Source: Pseudomonas palleroniana
GTDB lineage: Bacteria > Pseudomonadota > Gammaproteobacteria > Pseudomonadales > Pseudomonadaceae
NCBI RefSeq assembly: GCF_003031675.1
Contig: NZ_PYWX01000003.1
Location: 62,001-126,000, forward strand
Direction: 5' to 3'
Length of the DNA stretch: 64,000 nucleotides
Part shown: positions 1 through 18,994 of the stretch, one piece after another
How positions within the stretch are numbered: the first letter of the stretch is position 1
Layout: each line of letters opens with the position of its first letter
Translations under genes and position numbers: made by a program
The notes under the pieces: model-generated
Told to the model about the DNA's origin: nothing
The model's database searches: none
Seen by the model: only the letters and a program-made list of their open reading frames with translations

Positions 1-759
1 GGTATTCATCCCAGCGCGGTGATTGCCGATGATGCCCAGGTTGACCCTGCTGCCAACATTGGTGCGTTTGCCGTGATCGAAAGTGGCGCACGTATTGCCG
101 CTGGCGTCACCGTGGGTGCCCATTGCTTTATCGGGGCGCGCTGTGAAATCGGCGCCGATGGCTGGTTGGCTCCGCGTGTCACCCTTTACCACGATGTGCG
201 TATCGGTGAACGCGTGGTTATTCAGTCGGGCGCGGTGATCGGCGGTGAAGGTTTCGGCTTTGCCAATTCCAAAGGCGTTTGGCACAAGATTGCCCAGGTT
301 GGCGGTGTCTTGATTGGGGATGACGTGGAAATCGGCGTTAACACCGCCGTGGACCGTGGCGCCCTGGCCGACACCGTAATCGGTAACGGCGTGAAGCTCG
401 ACAACCAGATCCAGATCGCCCACAACGTGCAGATCGGCGACCACACCGCCATGGCGGCGTGTGTCGGTATCTCCGGCAGCACCAAAATCGGCAAGCATTG
501 CATGCTCGCCGGTGGCGTAGGGCTGGTGGGGCATATCGATATTTGCGACAACGTTTTCATCACCGGCATGACCATGGTCACCCACTCGATCACCGAGCCA
601 GGGGCCTACTCTTCCGGTACTGCCATGCAGCCGGCGGCTGAGTGGCGTAAAAGTGCAGCGCGCTTGAGACAGCTTGACGACATGGCCCGACGCCTCAAAC
701 AGCTTGAAAAGCGTGTTGGAGACGTGACCCCTGACGGTAATGCTTCATCAGAAGGCTGA
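1..759 (+). CDS. lpxD: LpxD, UDP-3-O-acylglucosamine N-acyltransferase (5' truncated by window)
   Basis: The frame is open from base 1 to the stop at 757-759, giving 252 residues; the family is about 350 residues long, so roughly the first 100 (the uridine-binding domain) lie outside the window. The visible part is a left-handed beta-helix of hexapeptide repeats (for example IGAFAV, IGADGW, IGERVV, IGDDVE) followed by a charged C-terminal helix (residues about 213-240). The motif [10 protein letters not shown] carries the family's catalytic histidine. LpxD adds the second 3-hydroxyacyl chain from acyl-ACP to UDP-3-O-acyl-glucosamine in lipid A synthesis in the cytoplasm. It heads the lpxD-fabZ-lpxA-lpxB run. 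Confidence 0.97.
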   Translation, partial: GIHPSAVIADDAQVDPAANIGAFAVIESGARIAAGVTVGAHCFIGARCEIGADGWLAPRVTLYHDVRIGERVVIQSGAVIGGEGFGFANSKGVWHKIAQVGGVLIGDDVEIGVNTAVDRGALADTVIGNGVKLDNQIQIAHNVQIGDHTAMAACVGISGSTKIGKHCMLAGGVGLVGHIDICDNVFITGMTMVTHSITEPGAYSSGTAMQPAAEWRKSAARLRQLDDMARRLKQLEKRVGDVTPDGNASSEG

Positions 760-870
760 TACCATTTCCATATCAAGTGTGCACAGCCGCTGGGCGGCTT
801 CCTTGATTTGCTAGCGGGGCGTGCTTTTAGTTCGCCCGCCCCCAATCTTTATTACAGGCTTCCCCCCGAA

Positions 871-1311
871 ATGATGGACATCAACGAGATTCGCGAATAC
901 CTGCCTCACCGTTACCCGTTCCTGCTGGTGGACCGCGTAGTGGACCTCAATGTCGAGGAAAAGCGCATTCGTGCCTACAAGAATGTCAGCATCAACGAAC
1001 CGTTCTTCAACGGCCACTTTCCCGCGCATCCCATCATGCCAGGCGTGCTGATCATTGAAGCAATGGCCCAGGCTGCCGGTATCCTTGGTTTCAAAATGCT
1101 CGACCTCAAGCCTGCCGACGGCACGCTCTACTATTTCGTGGGCTCCGACAAACTGCGTTTCCGCAATCCGGTCACGCCGGGCGACCAGTTGATCCTGGAA
1201 GCCAAGTTCATCAGTTGCAAACGCCAGATCTGGAAGTTCGAATGCCAGGCCTCGGTGGATGGCAAGCCGGTGTGCTCGGCTGAGATCATCTGTGCGGAAC
1301 GCAAACTATGA
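871..1311 (+). CDS. fabZ: FabZ, 3-hydroxyacyl-ACP dehydratase
   Basis: The protein is 146 residues in the form starting [10 protein letters not shown], the start typical of Pseudomonas FabZ; the frame stays open upstream to 808 but that extension does not look coding. The hot-dog fold signature [20 protein letters not shown] contains the catalytic His and, further on, the catalytic Glu. FabZ dehydrates 3-hydroxyacyl-ACP in type II fatty acid synthesis and competes with LpxA/LpxD for 3-hydroxyacyl-ACP, which fits its position between their genes. The TGA stop overlaps the lpxA ATG (ATGA), indicating translational coupling. The gap after lpxD is about 110 bases and shows no clear terminator. 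Confidence 0.98.
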
Positions 1312-2084
1312 GTTTGATTGACCCTCGCGCAATCATCGATCCGTCGGCCGTACTGGCCGCCGACGTTGAGGTCGGCCCTTGGTCGATCGTCGGCGCAGGT
1401 GTTGAAATCGGCGAGGGGACTGTCATCGGGCCGCATGTGATCCTAAAAGGCCCGACGCGCATTGGTAAGCATAATCGTATCTACCAGTTTTCCTCGGTAG
1501 GCGAAGACACCCCCGACATGAAGTACAAGGGTGAAGAAACACGCCTGGTAATCGGTGACCACAACATCATCCGTGAAGGTGTGACCATTCATCGTGGCAC
1601 CGTGCAGGATCGTGCCGAGACCACCTTGGGTGATCACAACCTGATCATGGCCTATGCGCATATCGGCCATGACAGCGTGATCGGCAACCACTGCATCCTG
1701 GTCAACAACACTGCATTGGCAGGCCATGTGCACGTTGACGACTGGGCGATTCTGTCCGGCTTCACCCTGGTCCATCAGTACTGCCATATCGGTGCCCACG
1801 CCTTTTCCGGCATGGGGACCGCAATCGGCAAGGATGTTCCGGCATTCGTCACGGTATTCGGCAACCCGGCCGAAGCCCGCAGCATGAACTTCGAAGGCAT
1901 GCGCCGTCGTGGTTTCAGCGAAGACCAGATCCATGCCCTGCGTCGTGCCTACAAGGTGGTCTACCGCCAGGGGCTGACGGTTGAGCAGGCATTGACGGAA
2001 CTGACCGAGTCGGCTGCACAGTTTCCGGAAGTGGCCGTGTTCCGGGACTCGATCCAGGCGTCGACTCGCGGCATCACCCGTTAA
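1308..2084 (+). CDS. lpxA: LpxA, UDP-N-acetylglucosamine acyltransferase
   Basis: This 258-residue protein has the usual family length. Hexapeptide repeats run through residues 1-190 ([18 protein letters not shown]), then an alpha-helical C-terminal domain carries the [12 protein letters not shown] motif. The expected catalytic histidine lies in [11 protein letters not shown] (His121 by position). It performs the first committed step of lipid A synthesis, moving a 3-hydroxyacyl chain from ACP to UDP-GlcNAc. It overlaps fabZ by 4 bases and is followed two bases later by lpxB. Confidence 0.98.
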
Positions 2085-2086
2085 TC

Positions 2087-3226
2087 ATGGCCAATCTGCG
2101 TATAGCGTTGGTGGCCGGGGAAGCTTCCGGCGATATTCTGGGGGCAGGCCTGATGCGTGCACTCAAGGCCCAGCATCCTGCCGTCGAGTTTATCGGTGTG
2201 GGTGGGCCGTTGATGCAGGCCGAGGGCCTCACGTCCTACTTTCCCATGGAACGCCTGTCCGTCATGGGGTTGGTGGAAGTGCTGGGGCGACTGCGAGAGC
2301 TGCTGGCTCGCCGCAAACTGCTGATCCAGACACTGATTGAAGAAAAGCCCGACGTCTTTATCGGAATCGACGCGCCGGACTTCACCCTTAACATCGAACT
2401 CAAATTGCGCCAGGCCGGGATCAAGACCGTGCATTACGTCAGCCCGTCCGTGTGGGCATGGCGGCAAAAGCGCGTGCTGAAGATCCGCGAAGGCTGCGAC
2501 CTGATGCTGACCTTGCTGCCCTTCGAAGCCCGATTCTATGAAGAGAAGGGTGTGCCGGTGCGCTTTGTGGGGCACACGTTGGCCGACACCATCCCTCTGC
2601 AGGCCGATCGCGCAGCGGCGCGTGCCGAGCTGGGCTTGGCCGATGGCCCGCTGGTTGCACTGATGCCGGGCAGCCGCGGTGGTGAAGTCGGGCGGCTGGG
2701 CGCCCTGTTTTTTGATGCCGCCGAGCGCTTGATGGTCTTGAAACCGGGTGTGCGCTTCGTGCTGCCGTGTGCCAGCCCGCAACGTCGTACGCAGATCGAG
2801 GCCTTGCTTGACGGTCGCAACTTACCGCTGACGCTGCTGGATGGTCAGTCGCACCTCGCGCTCGCGGCCTGTGATGCGGTGCTGATCGCTTCAGGCACTG
2901 CCACTCTCGAGGCGTTGTTGTACAAGCGTCCGATGGTAGTGGCCTATCGTCTTGCACCACTGACGTTCTGGATTCTCAAGCGCATGGTCAAAAGTCCCTA
3001 CATCTCCTTGCCCAATCTGCTGGCCCAGCGCCTGTTGGTGCCGGAGTTGCTACAGGACGACGCGACCCCTGAAGCCCTGGCGCAGACCGTACTTCCCTTG
3101 ATAGAGGGTGGCGAAGAGCAGACCCGTGGCTTTGACGATATTCACCGCACGTTGCGCCGTGATGCGTCGAACCAGGCGGCGGATGCCGTGCTCACCTTGA
3201 TCGGCCATCGACAGGAAACCCTATGA
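2087..3226 (+). CDS. lpxB: LpxB, lipid-A-disaccharide synthase
   Basis: The product is 379 residues, a GT19-family glycosyltransferase. The N-terminal [13 protein letters not shown] motif, the [12 protein letters not shown] segment and the late [20 protein letters not shown] nucleotide-sugar site are all present. It condenses UDP-2,3-diacylglucosamine with lipid X to form the lipid A disaccharide at the inner face of the cytoplasmic membrane. It starts two bases after lpxA and its stop overlaps the rnhB start (ATGA), so the lpx and rnhB genes are probably cotranscribed. Confidence 0.98.
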   Translation: MANLRIALVAGEASGDILGAGLMRALKAQHPAVEFIGVGGPLMQAEGLTSYFPMERLSVMGLVEVLGRLRELLARRKLLIQTLIEEKPDVFIGIDAPDFTLNIELKLRQAGIKTVHYVSPSVWAWRQKRVLKIREGCDLMLTLLPFEARFYEEKGVPVRFVGHTLADTIPLQADRAAARAELGLADGPLVALMPGSRGGEVGRLGALFFDAAERLMVLKPGVRFVLPCASPQRRTQIEALLDGRNLPLTLLDGQSHLALAACDAVLIASGTATLEALLYKRPMVVAYRLAPLTFWILKRMVKSPYISLPNLLAQRLLVPELLQDDATPEALAQTVLPLIEGGEEQTRGFDDIHRTLRRDASNQAADAVLTLIGHRQETL

Positions 3227-3855
3227 AGACGCAAATGGGCCTGGATTTCAGCCTGGTTGCCCAAGCCGATGAACTGGTGGCCGGTGTTGATGAGGTAGGG
3301 CGCGGGCCGCTGTGCGGCGCTGTCGTTACGGCGGCCGTCATTCTTGACCCGAACCGTCCGATCCTGGGTCTTGACGATTCGAAGAAACTCACCGAAGCGC
3401 GCCGCGAAAAGCTCTACGACGAGATCTGTGAGAAAGCCCTGAGCTGGCATATCGCCCGGGCCGAGGTCGAGGAAATCGATGAGCTGAACATCCTGCACGC
3501 CACCATGCTTGCCATGCAGCGTGCGGTAGAGGGCCTGCACATCACGCCAAAGATGGCGATGATCGATGGTAATCGCTGCCCGAAACTGGCGATGCCGTCG
3601 GAAGCGGTGGTGAAGGGTGATAGCAAGGTGCCTGCTATTGCGGCGGCTTCCATCCTGGCCAAGGTCAGCCGAGACCGTGAAATGGCGGCTTTCGAATTGA
3701 TCTACCCCGGCTATGGCATCGGCGGGCATAAGGGTTACCCAACGCCCGTTCATCTGGAAGCCTTGGCTCGTCTGGGCCCGACGCCGATCCATCGCCGCTC
3801 GTTCGCCCCGGTGCGCCTGGCTTACGAGGCGCGGGAGAGCCTCAGCGAGGTGTAG
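3223..3855 (+). CDS. rnhB: RnhB, ribonuclease HII
   Basis: This 210-residue protein carries the RNase HII active site: Asp23-Glu24 in [12 protein letters not shown], Asp114 in MIDGNR and Asp132 in [14 protein letters not shown]. It cleaves the RNA strand of RNA/DNA hybrids and single ribonucleotides embedded in DNA. It overlaps lpxB by 4 bases. A strong hairpin follows 22 bases after the stop and separates it from dnaE. Confidence 0.98.
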   Translation: MKTQMGLDFSLVAQADELVAGVDEVGRGPLCGAVVTAAVILDPNRPILGLDDSKKLTEARREKLYDEICEKALSWHIARAEVEEIDELNILHATMLAMQRAVEGLHITPKMAMIDGNRCPKLAMPSEAVVKGDSKVPAIAAASILAKVSRDREMAAFELIYPGYGIGGHKGYPTPVHLEALARLGPTPIHRRSFAPVRLAYEARESLSEV

Positions 3856-3877
3856 TCGCGAGGCTGATGTTTTGCTC

Positions 3878-3908
3878 AAGGCCCGGTACAATCCGGGCCT
3901 TGTTGTTT
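3878..3908 (+). terminator. Hairpin between rnhB and dnaE, terminator or attenuator
   Basis: A 9-bp perfect GC-rich stem (AAGGCCCGG / CCGGGCCTT) with a 6-base loop is followed by a broken T-rich tract (GTTGTTT). It sits about 24 bases upstream of the dnaE start and could end the lpx-rnhB transcript or attenuate read-through into dnaE. Confidence 0.6.
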
Positions 3909-3931
3909 CCACGTATCTAGACAGGATCACT

Positions 3932-7453
<3,522 letters not shown>

Positions 7454-7581
7454 TGGTCAGCACACCTGACCTCGGCTGAACATTTAATCTCGACCTAAAC
7501 GCGCCTCTCCCTTAAGGTAGGGCGCGAATAGACAACCGGCTGGCCAGGCACTCCTTGGCCGTCGACCCAAGACGGACGCTT

Positions 7582-8529
7582 ATGAACCCGAATTTTCTTG
7601 ATTTCGAACAGCCGATCGCTGACCTGCAAGCCAAGATCGAAGAACTGCGCCTGGTCGGCAATGACAATTCGCTGAATATCGGCGATGAAATCTCCCGCCT
7701 GCAAGACAAGAGCAAGACGCTGACCGAAGACATCTTCGGCAAGCTGACCAGCTGGCAGATCGCACGCCTGGCTCGCCATCCGCGTCGCCCATACACCCTG
7801 GACTACATCCAGCACATCTTCACCGAATTCGACGAGCTGCATGGCGACCGCCACTTCTCGGATGACGCCGCCATCGTTGGTGGTATCGCCCGCCTGGATG
7901 ACCAGCCGGTCATGGTGATCGGTCACCAGAAAGGCCGTGAAGTCCGCGAGAAGGTGCGCCGCAACTTCGGCATGCCGCGTCCGGAAGGCTATCGCAAGGC
8001 TTGCCGCCTGATGGAAATGGCCGAGCGCTTCAAAATGCCGATCCTGACCTTCATCGACACGCCGGGCGCCTACCCGGGTATCGACGCTGAAGAGCGCAAC
8101 CAGAGCGAAGCGATTGCCTGGAACCTGCGCGTCATGGCTCGCCTGAAAACCCCGATCATCGCGACTGTGATTGGTGAAGGGGGCTCCGGCGGCGCATTGG
8201 CCATTGGCGTTTGCGATCAATTGAACATGCTGCAGTATTCGACCTACGCGGTGATCTCGCCGGAAGGTTGCGCCTCGATCCTGTGGAAAACCGCAGAAAA
8301 GGCGCCGGACGCTGCCGAAGCCATGGGCATTACTGCCGATCGCCTCAAAGGCCTGGGTATCGTGGATAAAGTGATCGCCGAGCCATTGGGCGGCGCTCAC
8401 CGCGACCCGGCTGCCGCTGCTGCGACCATCCGCGCCGAACTGGGTTCGCAACTGGCGATGCTCAAGAAGCTGGATAACGAAGCGCTGCTGACCCGTCGTT
8501 ATGAGCGCCTGATGAGCTACGGCCTGTAA
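7582..8529 (+). CDS. accA: Acetyl-CoA carboxylase carboxyltransferase subunit alpha
   Basis: The chosen ATG gives [15 protein letters not shown] and 315 residues, the family length; an in-frame upstream Met at 7555 would add nine non-conserved residues. The carboxyltransferase core ([39 protein letters not shown]) is intact. With AccD it transfers CO2 from carboxybiotin to acetyl-CoA, making malonyl-CoA for fatty acid synthesis. It lies between dnaE and tilS as in other Pseudomonas. A REP doublet starts 20 bases after its stop. Confidence 0.98.
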   Translation: MNPNFLDFEQPIADLQAKIEELRLVGNDNSLNIGDEISRLQDKSKTLTEDIFGKLTSWQIARLARHPRRPYTLDYIQHIFTEFDELHGDRHFSDDAAIVGGIARLDDQPVMVIGHQKGREVREKVRRNFGMPRPEGYRKACRLMEMAERFKMPILTFIDTPGAYPGIDAEERNQSEAIAWNLRVMARLKTPIIATVIGEGGSGGALAIGVCDQLNMLQYSTYAVISPEGCASILWKTAEKAPDAAEAMGITADRLKGLGIVDKVIAEPLGGAHRDPAAAAATIRAELGSQLAMLKKLDNEALLTRRYERLMSYGL

Positions 8530-8548
8530 GATCGTCGCAATACTCAAT

Positions 8549-8636
8549 GTGGGAGGGGGCTTGCTCCCGATTGCGGAGTGTCAGTCAATGGGTCCATTGA
8601 CTGACCCACTGCTATCGGGAGCAAGCCCCCTCCTAC
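8549..8636. repeat. REP-like doublet, family A copy 1
   Basis: Two inverted arms, GTGGGAGGGGGCTTGCTCCC on the left and its near-complement on the right, enclose about 40 bases that are themselves partly self-complementary (TCAGTCAATGG / CCATTGACTGA). It is the accA-tilS spacer. The same arms recur at about 15402, 23648, 38304, 41042 and 46982. The doublet layout is that of REPINs, non-autonomous repeats mobilised by a RAYT transposase; no RAYT gene is in this window. Confidence 0.9.
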
Positions 8637-8691
8637 ATTTGCTTTGTGTATGCTGGGTTGTCGCATTCCAGTTTGATGGCGGTATTTTCCG

Positions 8692-10011
8692 ATGAAGCCA
8701 GCGCTAGCCGCCAAGCTCCTTCAAGCCCTTGCCCCGTGGCGCAATGCCCCGGCCTGGCACGTCGCTTTCTCAGGTGGGCTGGATTCCACCGTGCTGCTGC
8801 ACCTTCTGGTCTCTTTGGCAAAAACCGAAACGTTCCCGACGCTCAGTGCCGTGCATGTCCACCATGGCCTGCAAGCTGCCGCCGACGCGTGGCCCGGTCA
8901 TTGCCAGTCGGTGTGCGACAGCCTTGGCGTGCCCTTGTGCGTCATGCGTGTGCAGGTCCGGCCCGGAGCGAGCCTTGAGCGCGCCGCCCGCGACGCACGT
9001 TATCAGGCGTTTGCCGAAGTCACGGGGGCAGGGGGGGTGTTGCTTACGGGCCAGCATCGCGAAGATCAGGCCGAAACCCTGTTGTTTCGCCTGCTGCGTG
9101 GGGCCGGTGTGCGTGGCTTGGCGGCGATGCCTGGTCATCGCCCCCTGGCGGGAGGCCATCTGCTGAGACCCTTGCTCGACGTATCACGTGGTGAGCTGGA
9201 AGCCTACGCCCATGAACATCAATTGCTATGGGTCGAAGACCCTTCCAATGCCGACCCGCATTTTTCGCGCAATTATTTGCGCCATCGCGTTTTCCCGACA
9301 CTGACGCAGCGCTGGCCGCAAGCCGCCAGCCGCCTGGCCCATACCGCCGAGCAGCTCGGCGAGGCCCAGGGGCTGCTGGACGACTTGGCGCGGATGGACT
9401 TGCAGGCCGCGGACCAACCTTCACCAATCCCCTGGCTGCCTTTACCGTCACTGGCCCTTGCACCATTGCGTGAGCTTTCCGACGCTCGCCAGCGCAACGC
9501 CTTGCGTCATTGGCTGACCCCGCTGACCCGTTTACCCGACAGTGATCACTGGGCCGGTTGGCATTCCCTGCGCGACGCCAAGCCGGATGCGCAACCTCTG
9601 TGGCGCATGGCCGATGGCGAGTTGCACCGTTGCAGCGAGCGCATCTGGTGGTTGCCGGGTGCCTGGGCGGAATTTTCCGACGCAACGTTGAGCTGGCCCG
9701 ATCCGCAAAACCCACTAGAGTTACCCGGCAATGGCCGGCTGGAGTTGGTCGGCAAGGCGCCCGAAGGTCCTCTGGAGGTTCGTTATCGCCGGGGCGGTGA
9801 AGTGCTCGAGGTGCCGGGGCGAGGTCGCCGTGATCTGAAGCGCCTGCTTAACGAAAGCGCGCTGCCGGGCTTCGTCCGTGGCAGATTGCCGCTCCTGTAT
9901 CGGGGCGAGCAATTGCTGGGTGGCCCCAGCGTCGCTGGACGCTGGGCAGTACCGAGTGAAGATTGGCAATTGCATTGGTTGCCACAGAACTGCGATCAAG
10001 GTTTGAGCTGA
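8692..10011 (+). CDS. tilS: TilS, tRNA(Ile)-lysidine synthetase
   Basis: The protein is 439 residues. The PP-loop ATP-binding motif SGGLDS lies at residues 27-32, followed by HVHHGLQAAAD and GQHREDQAET, both typical of TilS; the C-terminal tRNA-binding domain includes RYRRGGEVLEVPGRGRRDLK. It modifies C34 of the tRNA-Ile CAU anticodon to lysidine so that the tRNA reads AUA. It follows accA and a REP doublet, and precedes pyrG after 273 bases. Confidence 0.97.
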   Translation: MKPALAAKLLQALAPWRNAPAWHVAFSGGLDSTVLLHLLVSLAKTETFPTLSAVHVHHGLQAAADAWPGHCQSVCDSLGVPLCVMRVQVRPGASLERAARDARYQAFAEVTGAGGVLLTGQHREDQAETLLFRLLRGAGVRGLAAMPGHRPLAGGHLLRPLLDVSRGELEAYAHEHQLLWVEDPSNADPHFSRNYLRHRVFPTLTQRWPQAASRLAHTAEQLGEAQGLLDDLARMDLQAADQPSPIPWLPLPSLALAPLRELSDARQRNALRHWLTPLTRLPDSDHWAGWHSLRDAKPDAQPLWRMADGELHRCSERIWWLPGAWAEFSDATLSWPDPQNPLELPGNGRLELVGKAPEGPLEVRYRRGGEVLEVPGRGRRDLKRLLNESALPGFVRGRLPLLYRGEQLLGGPSVAGRWAVPSEDWQLHWLPQNCDQGLS

Positions 10012-10031
10012 TAGAGCCTTTCCGGTAGACT
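10003..10031 (+). promoter_or_regulatory. Candidate sigma-70 promoter for pyrG
   Basis: TTGAGC, a 17-base spacer, then TAGACT match the -35/-10 consensus at four positions each with ideal spacing. It overlaps the end of tilS and would leave a leader of about 245 bases before pyrG. This is inferred from sequence only. The rest of the tilS-pyrG gap shows no recognisable gene or riboswitch. Confidence 0.35.
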
Positions 10032-10263
10032 ACGCTCCCTTCTTGATACAACTTCTGTGGATTCTCCTGAATCGCAGCAGTTGCCGATTACCAAGCAGTC
10101 TTTGCTGGGCGATTCCAAAAAATGTGTAGCGATCAACGTACCGGTGTTTCATTGCTGGTCTGTCACCACGCGGCGGTTTTTTTGAAAGGTGCACTGTGAT
10201 TAATGCAGGTGATCGGGGGCTTCGGCCTTCCTTCGCTTTCCCCGGCGGCTCGGACCGCTTTAA

Positions 10264-12767
<2,504 letters not shown>

Positions 12768-12802
12768 GCACCGTTTCTCCGGTAGACTTTCCCTCGTTTT
12801 AT

Positions 12803-14214
<1,412 letters not shown>

Positions 14215-14307
14215 TCGCTACTTGATGGTAAAGCATGGTAAAAAGTCGTTGGATTGCGTCGGAAAAACCACGATAGGGTGTTTTTCGACGCTAACCTGAT
14301 GGCTATC

Positions 14308-14341
14308 TAGCACAAGCCTGGTCCTTCCAGGCTTCGTGCTA
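14308..14341 (+). terminator. Hairpin between eno and ftsB
   Basis: A near-perfect stem of about 14 bp (TAGCAC-AAGCCTGG against CCAGGCTT-C-GTGCTA, one bulged C) with loop TCCTT lies about 95 bases after the eno stop. There is no strong T tract directly after it, so it may be a terminator helped by other factors or an mRNA-stabilising element. Confidence 0.45.
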
Positions 14342-14398
14342 TCAGTTGCTGCAAAAGTTTTACATGGCTGGCTTTTTTCACTGGATACCCGGATTTCG

Positions 14399-14677
14399 AT
14401 GCGCAGTCCCAATTGGTTATTCCTCGTCTTGCTCTTGTTGCTGGCTGGCCTGCAGTACCGCCTATGGGTCGGTAATGGCAGCTTTGCGCAGGTAGAAGAA
14501 CTGACCCAGCAGATTGCCGACCAGCACGCCGAAAACGAACGCCTGCTGGAGCGTAATCGCGTCCTTGACGCCGAAGTGCTTGAGCTGAAAAAAGGTACGG
14601 AGACCGTTGAAGAGCGGGCTCGTCATGAATTGGGCATGGTCAAGGAGGGTGAAACCCTCTACCAGTTGGCCCAATGA
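14399..14677 (+). CDS. ftsB: FtsB, cell division protein
   Basis: The start at 14399 gives MRSPNWLFLVLLLLLAGLQYRLW and 92 residues: a short cytoplasmic end, one membrane helix (about residues 5-21), then a periplasmic coiled coil rich in Glu, Gln and Leu (VEELTQQIADQHAENERL), ending ERARHELGMVKEGETLYQ, the typical FtsB tail. FtsB joins FtsL and FtsQ in the divisome. The stop overlaps the ispD start by 4 bases. Confidence 0.93.
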   Translation: MRSPNWLFLVLLLLLAGLQYRLWVGNGSFAQVEELTQQIADQHAENERLLERNRVLDAEVLELKKGTETVEERARHELGMVKEGETLYQLAQ

Positions 14678-15381
14678 GTTACCGTCTACCGGCCTTCTGG
14701 GCCGTGATTCCTGCCGCGGGCGTCGGTGCCCGTATGGCCGCTGACCGTCCCAAGCAGTATCTGCAACTGGGCGGGCGCTCCATTCTCGAACACAGCCTTG
14801 GCTGTTTTCTCGACCATCCATCGCTCAAGGGCCTGGTGGTCAGTCTTGCTTCTGATGATCCTTATTGGCCTGAACTGGCGTGTGCCGGCGACGCGCGTAT
14901 CCATCGTGCGGACGGTGGCTCGGAACGTTCCGGGTCGGTGCTCAATGCACTCTTGCAACTCAACGCCTTGGGCGCCAACGACGACGATTGGGTGTTGGTG
15001 CACGATGCCGCGCGGCCAAACCTGAGCCGTGACGATCTCGACAAACTCTTGAGCGAACTGGTGGATGACCCGGTCGGTGGCCTGCTGGCCGTGCCGGCTC
15101 GCGATACCCTCAAGCGTGTCGACAAGCATGGGCGGGTGATGGAAACCGTCGACCGCAGCCTGATCTGGCAGGCCTATACCCCGCAGATGTTCCGCCTGGG
15201 GGCATTGCACCGTGCGTTGGCCGACAGCCTGGTGGCCGACGCCGTGATCACTGACGAAGCCTCGGCCATGGAGTGGTCCGGCCAGGCGCCGCGCTTGATT
15301 GAAGGGCGTTCGGACAATATCAAGGTGACCCGGCCAGAGGATCTGGAGTGGTTGCGCTTACGCTGGGCTAATCGCAGGTAG
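14674..15381 (+). CDS. ispD: IspD, 2-C-methyl-D-erythritol 4-phosphate cytidylyltransferase
   Basis: The product has 235 residues with the nucleotidyltransferase signature PAAGVGARMAADRPKQYLQL (residues 11-30), VLVHDAARPNLS and the C-terminal DNIKVTRPEDL. It makes CDP-methylerythritol in the MEP isoprenoid pathway. It is coupled to ftsB, while its pathway partner ispF lies 3 kb downstream, separated by the formaldehyde-detoxification genes. A hairpin (GGCCGCT / AGCGGCC, 15381-15401) begins at the stop codon. Confidence 0.97.
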   Translation: MSYRLPAFWAVIPAAGVGARMAADRPKQYLQLGGRSILEHSLGCFLDHPSLKGLVVSLASDDPYWPELACAGDARIHRADGGSERSGSVLNALLQLNALGANDDDWVLVHDAARPNLSRDDLDKLLSELVDDPVGGLLAVPARDTLKRVDKHGRVMETVDRSLIWQAYTPQMFRLGALHRALADSLVADAVITDEASAMEWSGQAPRLIEGRSDNIKVTRPEDLEWLRLRWANRR

Positions 15382-15401
15382 GCCGCTGGACTGCAGCGGC
15401 C

Positions 15402-15473
15402 CCATCGGGAGCAAGCCCCCTCCCACATTTGAAATGCATTCCAAATGTGGGAGGGGGCGTGTTTCCGATAGCG
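15402..15473. repeat. REP-like pair, family A copy 2, inside-out arrangement
   Basis: The left arm (CATCGGGAGCAAGCCCCCTC) and a diverged right arm (GTGGGAGGGGGCGTGTTTCC) face each other, so the GTGGGAGG ends are in the middle around CACATTTGAAATGCATTCCA. In the other five family A copies those ends are outermost. It separates the convergent ispD and gfnR genes. Confidence 0.8.
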
Positions 15474-15494
15474 ATAGGTTCAATCACTGATTGA

Positions 15495-17612
<2,118 letters not shown>

Positions 17613-17620
17613 GGTCGGCC

Positions 17621-18466
17621 ATGAGTCTGGAGAACCTGTCATGCCAGAAGAGCTTCGGCGGCTGGCATAAACGCTACAAGCATCATTCCGATGTCCTCGG
17701 CTGCGACATGACGTTCGCGGTCTACCTGCCGCCGCAAGCGGAGCAGGGCGGCAAGCTGCCGGTGTTGTACTGGTTGTCCGGGCTGACCTGTACCGACGAG
17801 AACTTCATGCAGAAGGCCGGCGCCCAGCGCATGGCCGCCGAGCTGGGGTTGATCATCGTCGCGCCGGACACCAGCCCCCGTGGGCCGGGTGTGCCCGGTG
17901 ACCCGGACAATGCCTGGGATTTCGGCCTGGGCGCAGGCTTCTACCTCAATGCCACCCAGGAACCGTGGGCCAAGCACTATCGGATGCATGACTACGTGGT
18001 GCAGGAATTGCCGGCGTTGGTTGAAGCACATTTCCCTGCATCGGATAAACGTGGCATCAGCGGTCACTCCATGGGCGGGCATGGCGCGTTGGTCTGCGCG
18101 TTGCGCAACCCGGGACGTTACCTGTCGGTGTCAGCGTTTTCGCCGATCAGCAATCCGATGGATTGTCCTTGGGGGCAGAAGGCATTCTCGCGCTATCTGG
18201 GCGAGGAGCGCTCGAAATGGCGTGAATGGGATGCCAGCGTACTGATCAGTGAAGCGGCGCAAAAGCTGCCATTGCTGGTGGATCAGGGCGACCGCGACGA
18301 TTTTCTCGCGGTGCAACTCAAGCCTGAGGCCCTGATACAGGCGGCGAAGGTGGCCAACCACCCACTGGAGTTGCGCCTGCAGCCCGGCTACGACCATAGC
18401 TACTTTTTCATCGCCAGCTTCATCGAAGACCATTTGCGACATCATGGTCGTGCTTTGCTCGGTTAA
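17621..18466 (+). CDS. fghA: S-formylglutathione hydrolase
   Basis: The start at 17621 ([19 protein letters not shown]) gives 281 residues; a four-residue extension overlapping frmA is possible but unneeded. It is an alpha/beta hydrolase of the esterase D family with nucleophile Ser150 in [12 protein letters not shown] and the catalytic His in [12 protein letters not shown]. It hydrolyses S-formylglutathione to formate and glutathione, the second step after FrmA. The pair forms an operon controlled by the divergent LysR gene. Confidence 0.96.
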   Translation: MSLENLSCQKSFGGWHKRYKHHSDVLGCDMTFAVYLPPQAEQGGKLPVLYWLSGLTCTDENFMQKAGAQRMAAELGLIIVAPDTSPRGPGVPGDPDNAWDFGLGAGFYLNATQEPWAKHYRMHDYVVQELPALVEAHFPASDKRGISGHSMGGHGALVCALRNPGRYLSVSAFSPISNPMDCPWGQKAFSRYLGEERSKWREWDASVLISEAAQKLPLLVDQGDRDDFLAVQLKPEALIQAAKVANHPLELRLQPGYDHSYFFIASFIEDHLRHHGRALLG

Positions 18467-18490
18467 TGTGAGGCAAAAGTAGGTAGAATC

Positions 18491-18520
18491 ACGCCCTGAA
18501 TTAAATCGGGGCGTTTTTTT
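18491..18520 (+). terminator. Intrinsic-terminator-like hairpin abutting the ispF start codon
   Basis: ACGCCCTG pairs with CGGGGCGT (8 bp, one G-T pair) around AATTAAAT, followed by seven T's that run straight into the ispF ATG. It can end the frmA-fghA transcript. The 3' arm (CGGGGCG) also occupies the position of the ispF ribosome-binding site. A -10-like TAGAAT lies just upstream at 18484-18489, so an ispF transcript could start within the hairpin. Confidence 0.7.
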
Positions 18521-18994
18521 ATGCGTATTGGCCACGGCTACGATGTGCACCGTTTCGCCGAAGGCGATTTCATCACCCTGGGTGGCGTGCGGATCGCGCA
18601 CCACCATGGGTTGCTGGCTCATTCCGACGGCGATGTCTTGCTGCATGCCTTGAGCGATGCGTTGCTGGGGGCTGCGGCGCTGGGTGACATCGGCAAGCAT
18701 TTTCCGGACACCGACCCGACTTTCAAGGGCGCGGACAGTCGTGTCTTGTTGCGCCATGTGGTCGGCCTGATCCACGCCAAGGGCTGGAAGGTCGGCAATG
18801 TCGACAACACCATCGTGGCCCAGGCGCCGAAAATGGCCCCGCATATCGAATCGATGCGAGCGTTGATCGCCGCTGACCTGAACATTGAACTGGATCAAGT
18901 GAACGTGAAAGCCACCACTACCGAAAAACTCGGGTTTACCGGTCGTGAAGAAGGCATTGCGGTGCACTCCGTTGCGTTGTTGCTGCGCGCATGA
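18521..18994 (+). CDS. ispF: IspF, 2-C-methyl-D-erythritol 2,4-cyclodiphosphate synthase
   Basis: This 157-residue protein has the family's start [12 protein letters not shown] (metal-binding Asp and His) and the later [24 protein letters not shown] signature. It cyclises CDP-methylerythritol 2-phosphate in the MEP pathway. The start directly follows a T tract, with no separate Shine-Dalgarno other than the G-rich hairpin arm. Its stop overlaps truD by 4 bases, opening an ispF-truD-surE-pcm run. Confidence 0.97.
   Translation: MRIGHGYDVHRFAEGDFITLGGVRIAHHHGLLAHSDGDVLLHALSDALLGAAALGDIGKHFPDTDPTFKGADSRVLLRHVVGLIHAKGWKVGNVDNTIVAQAPKMAPHIESMRALIAADLNIELDQVNVKATTTEKLGFTGREEGIAVHSVALLLRA

Noticed and set aside
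3713-3931. Longer N-terminus for dnaE
   Set aside because: The frame is open but overlaps rnhB and the hairpin at 3878-3908; the start at 3932 gives the standard 1173-residue protein.
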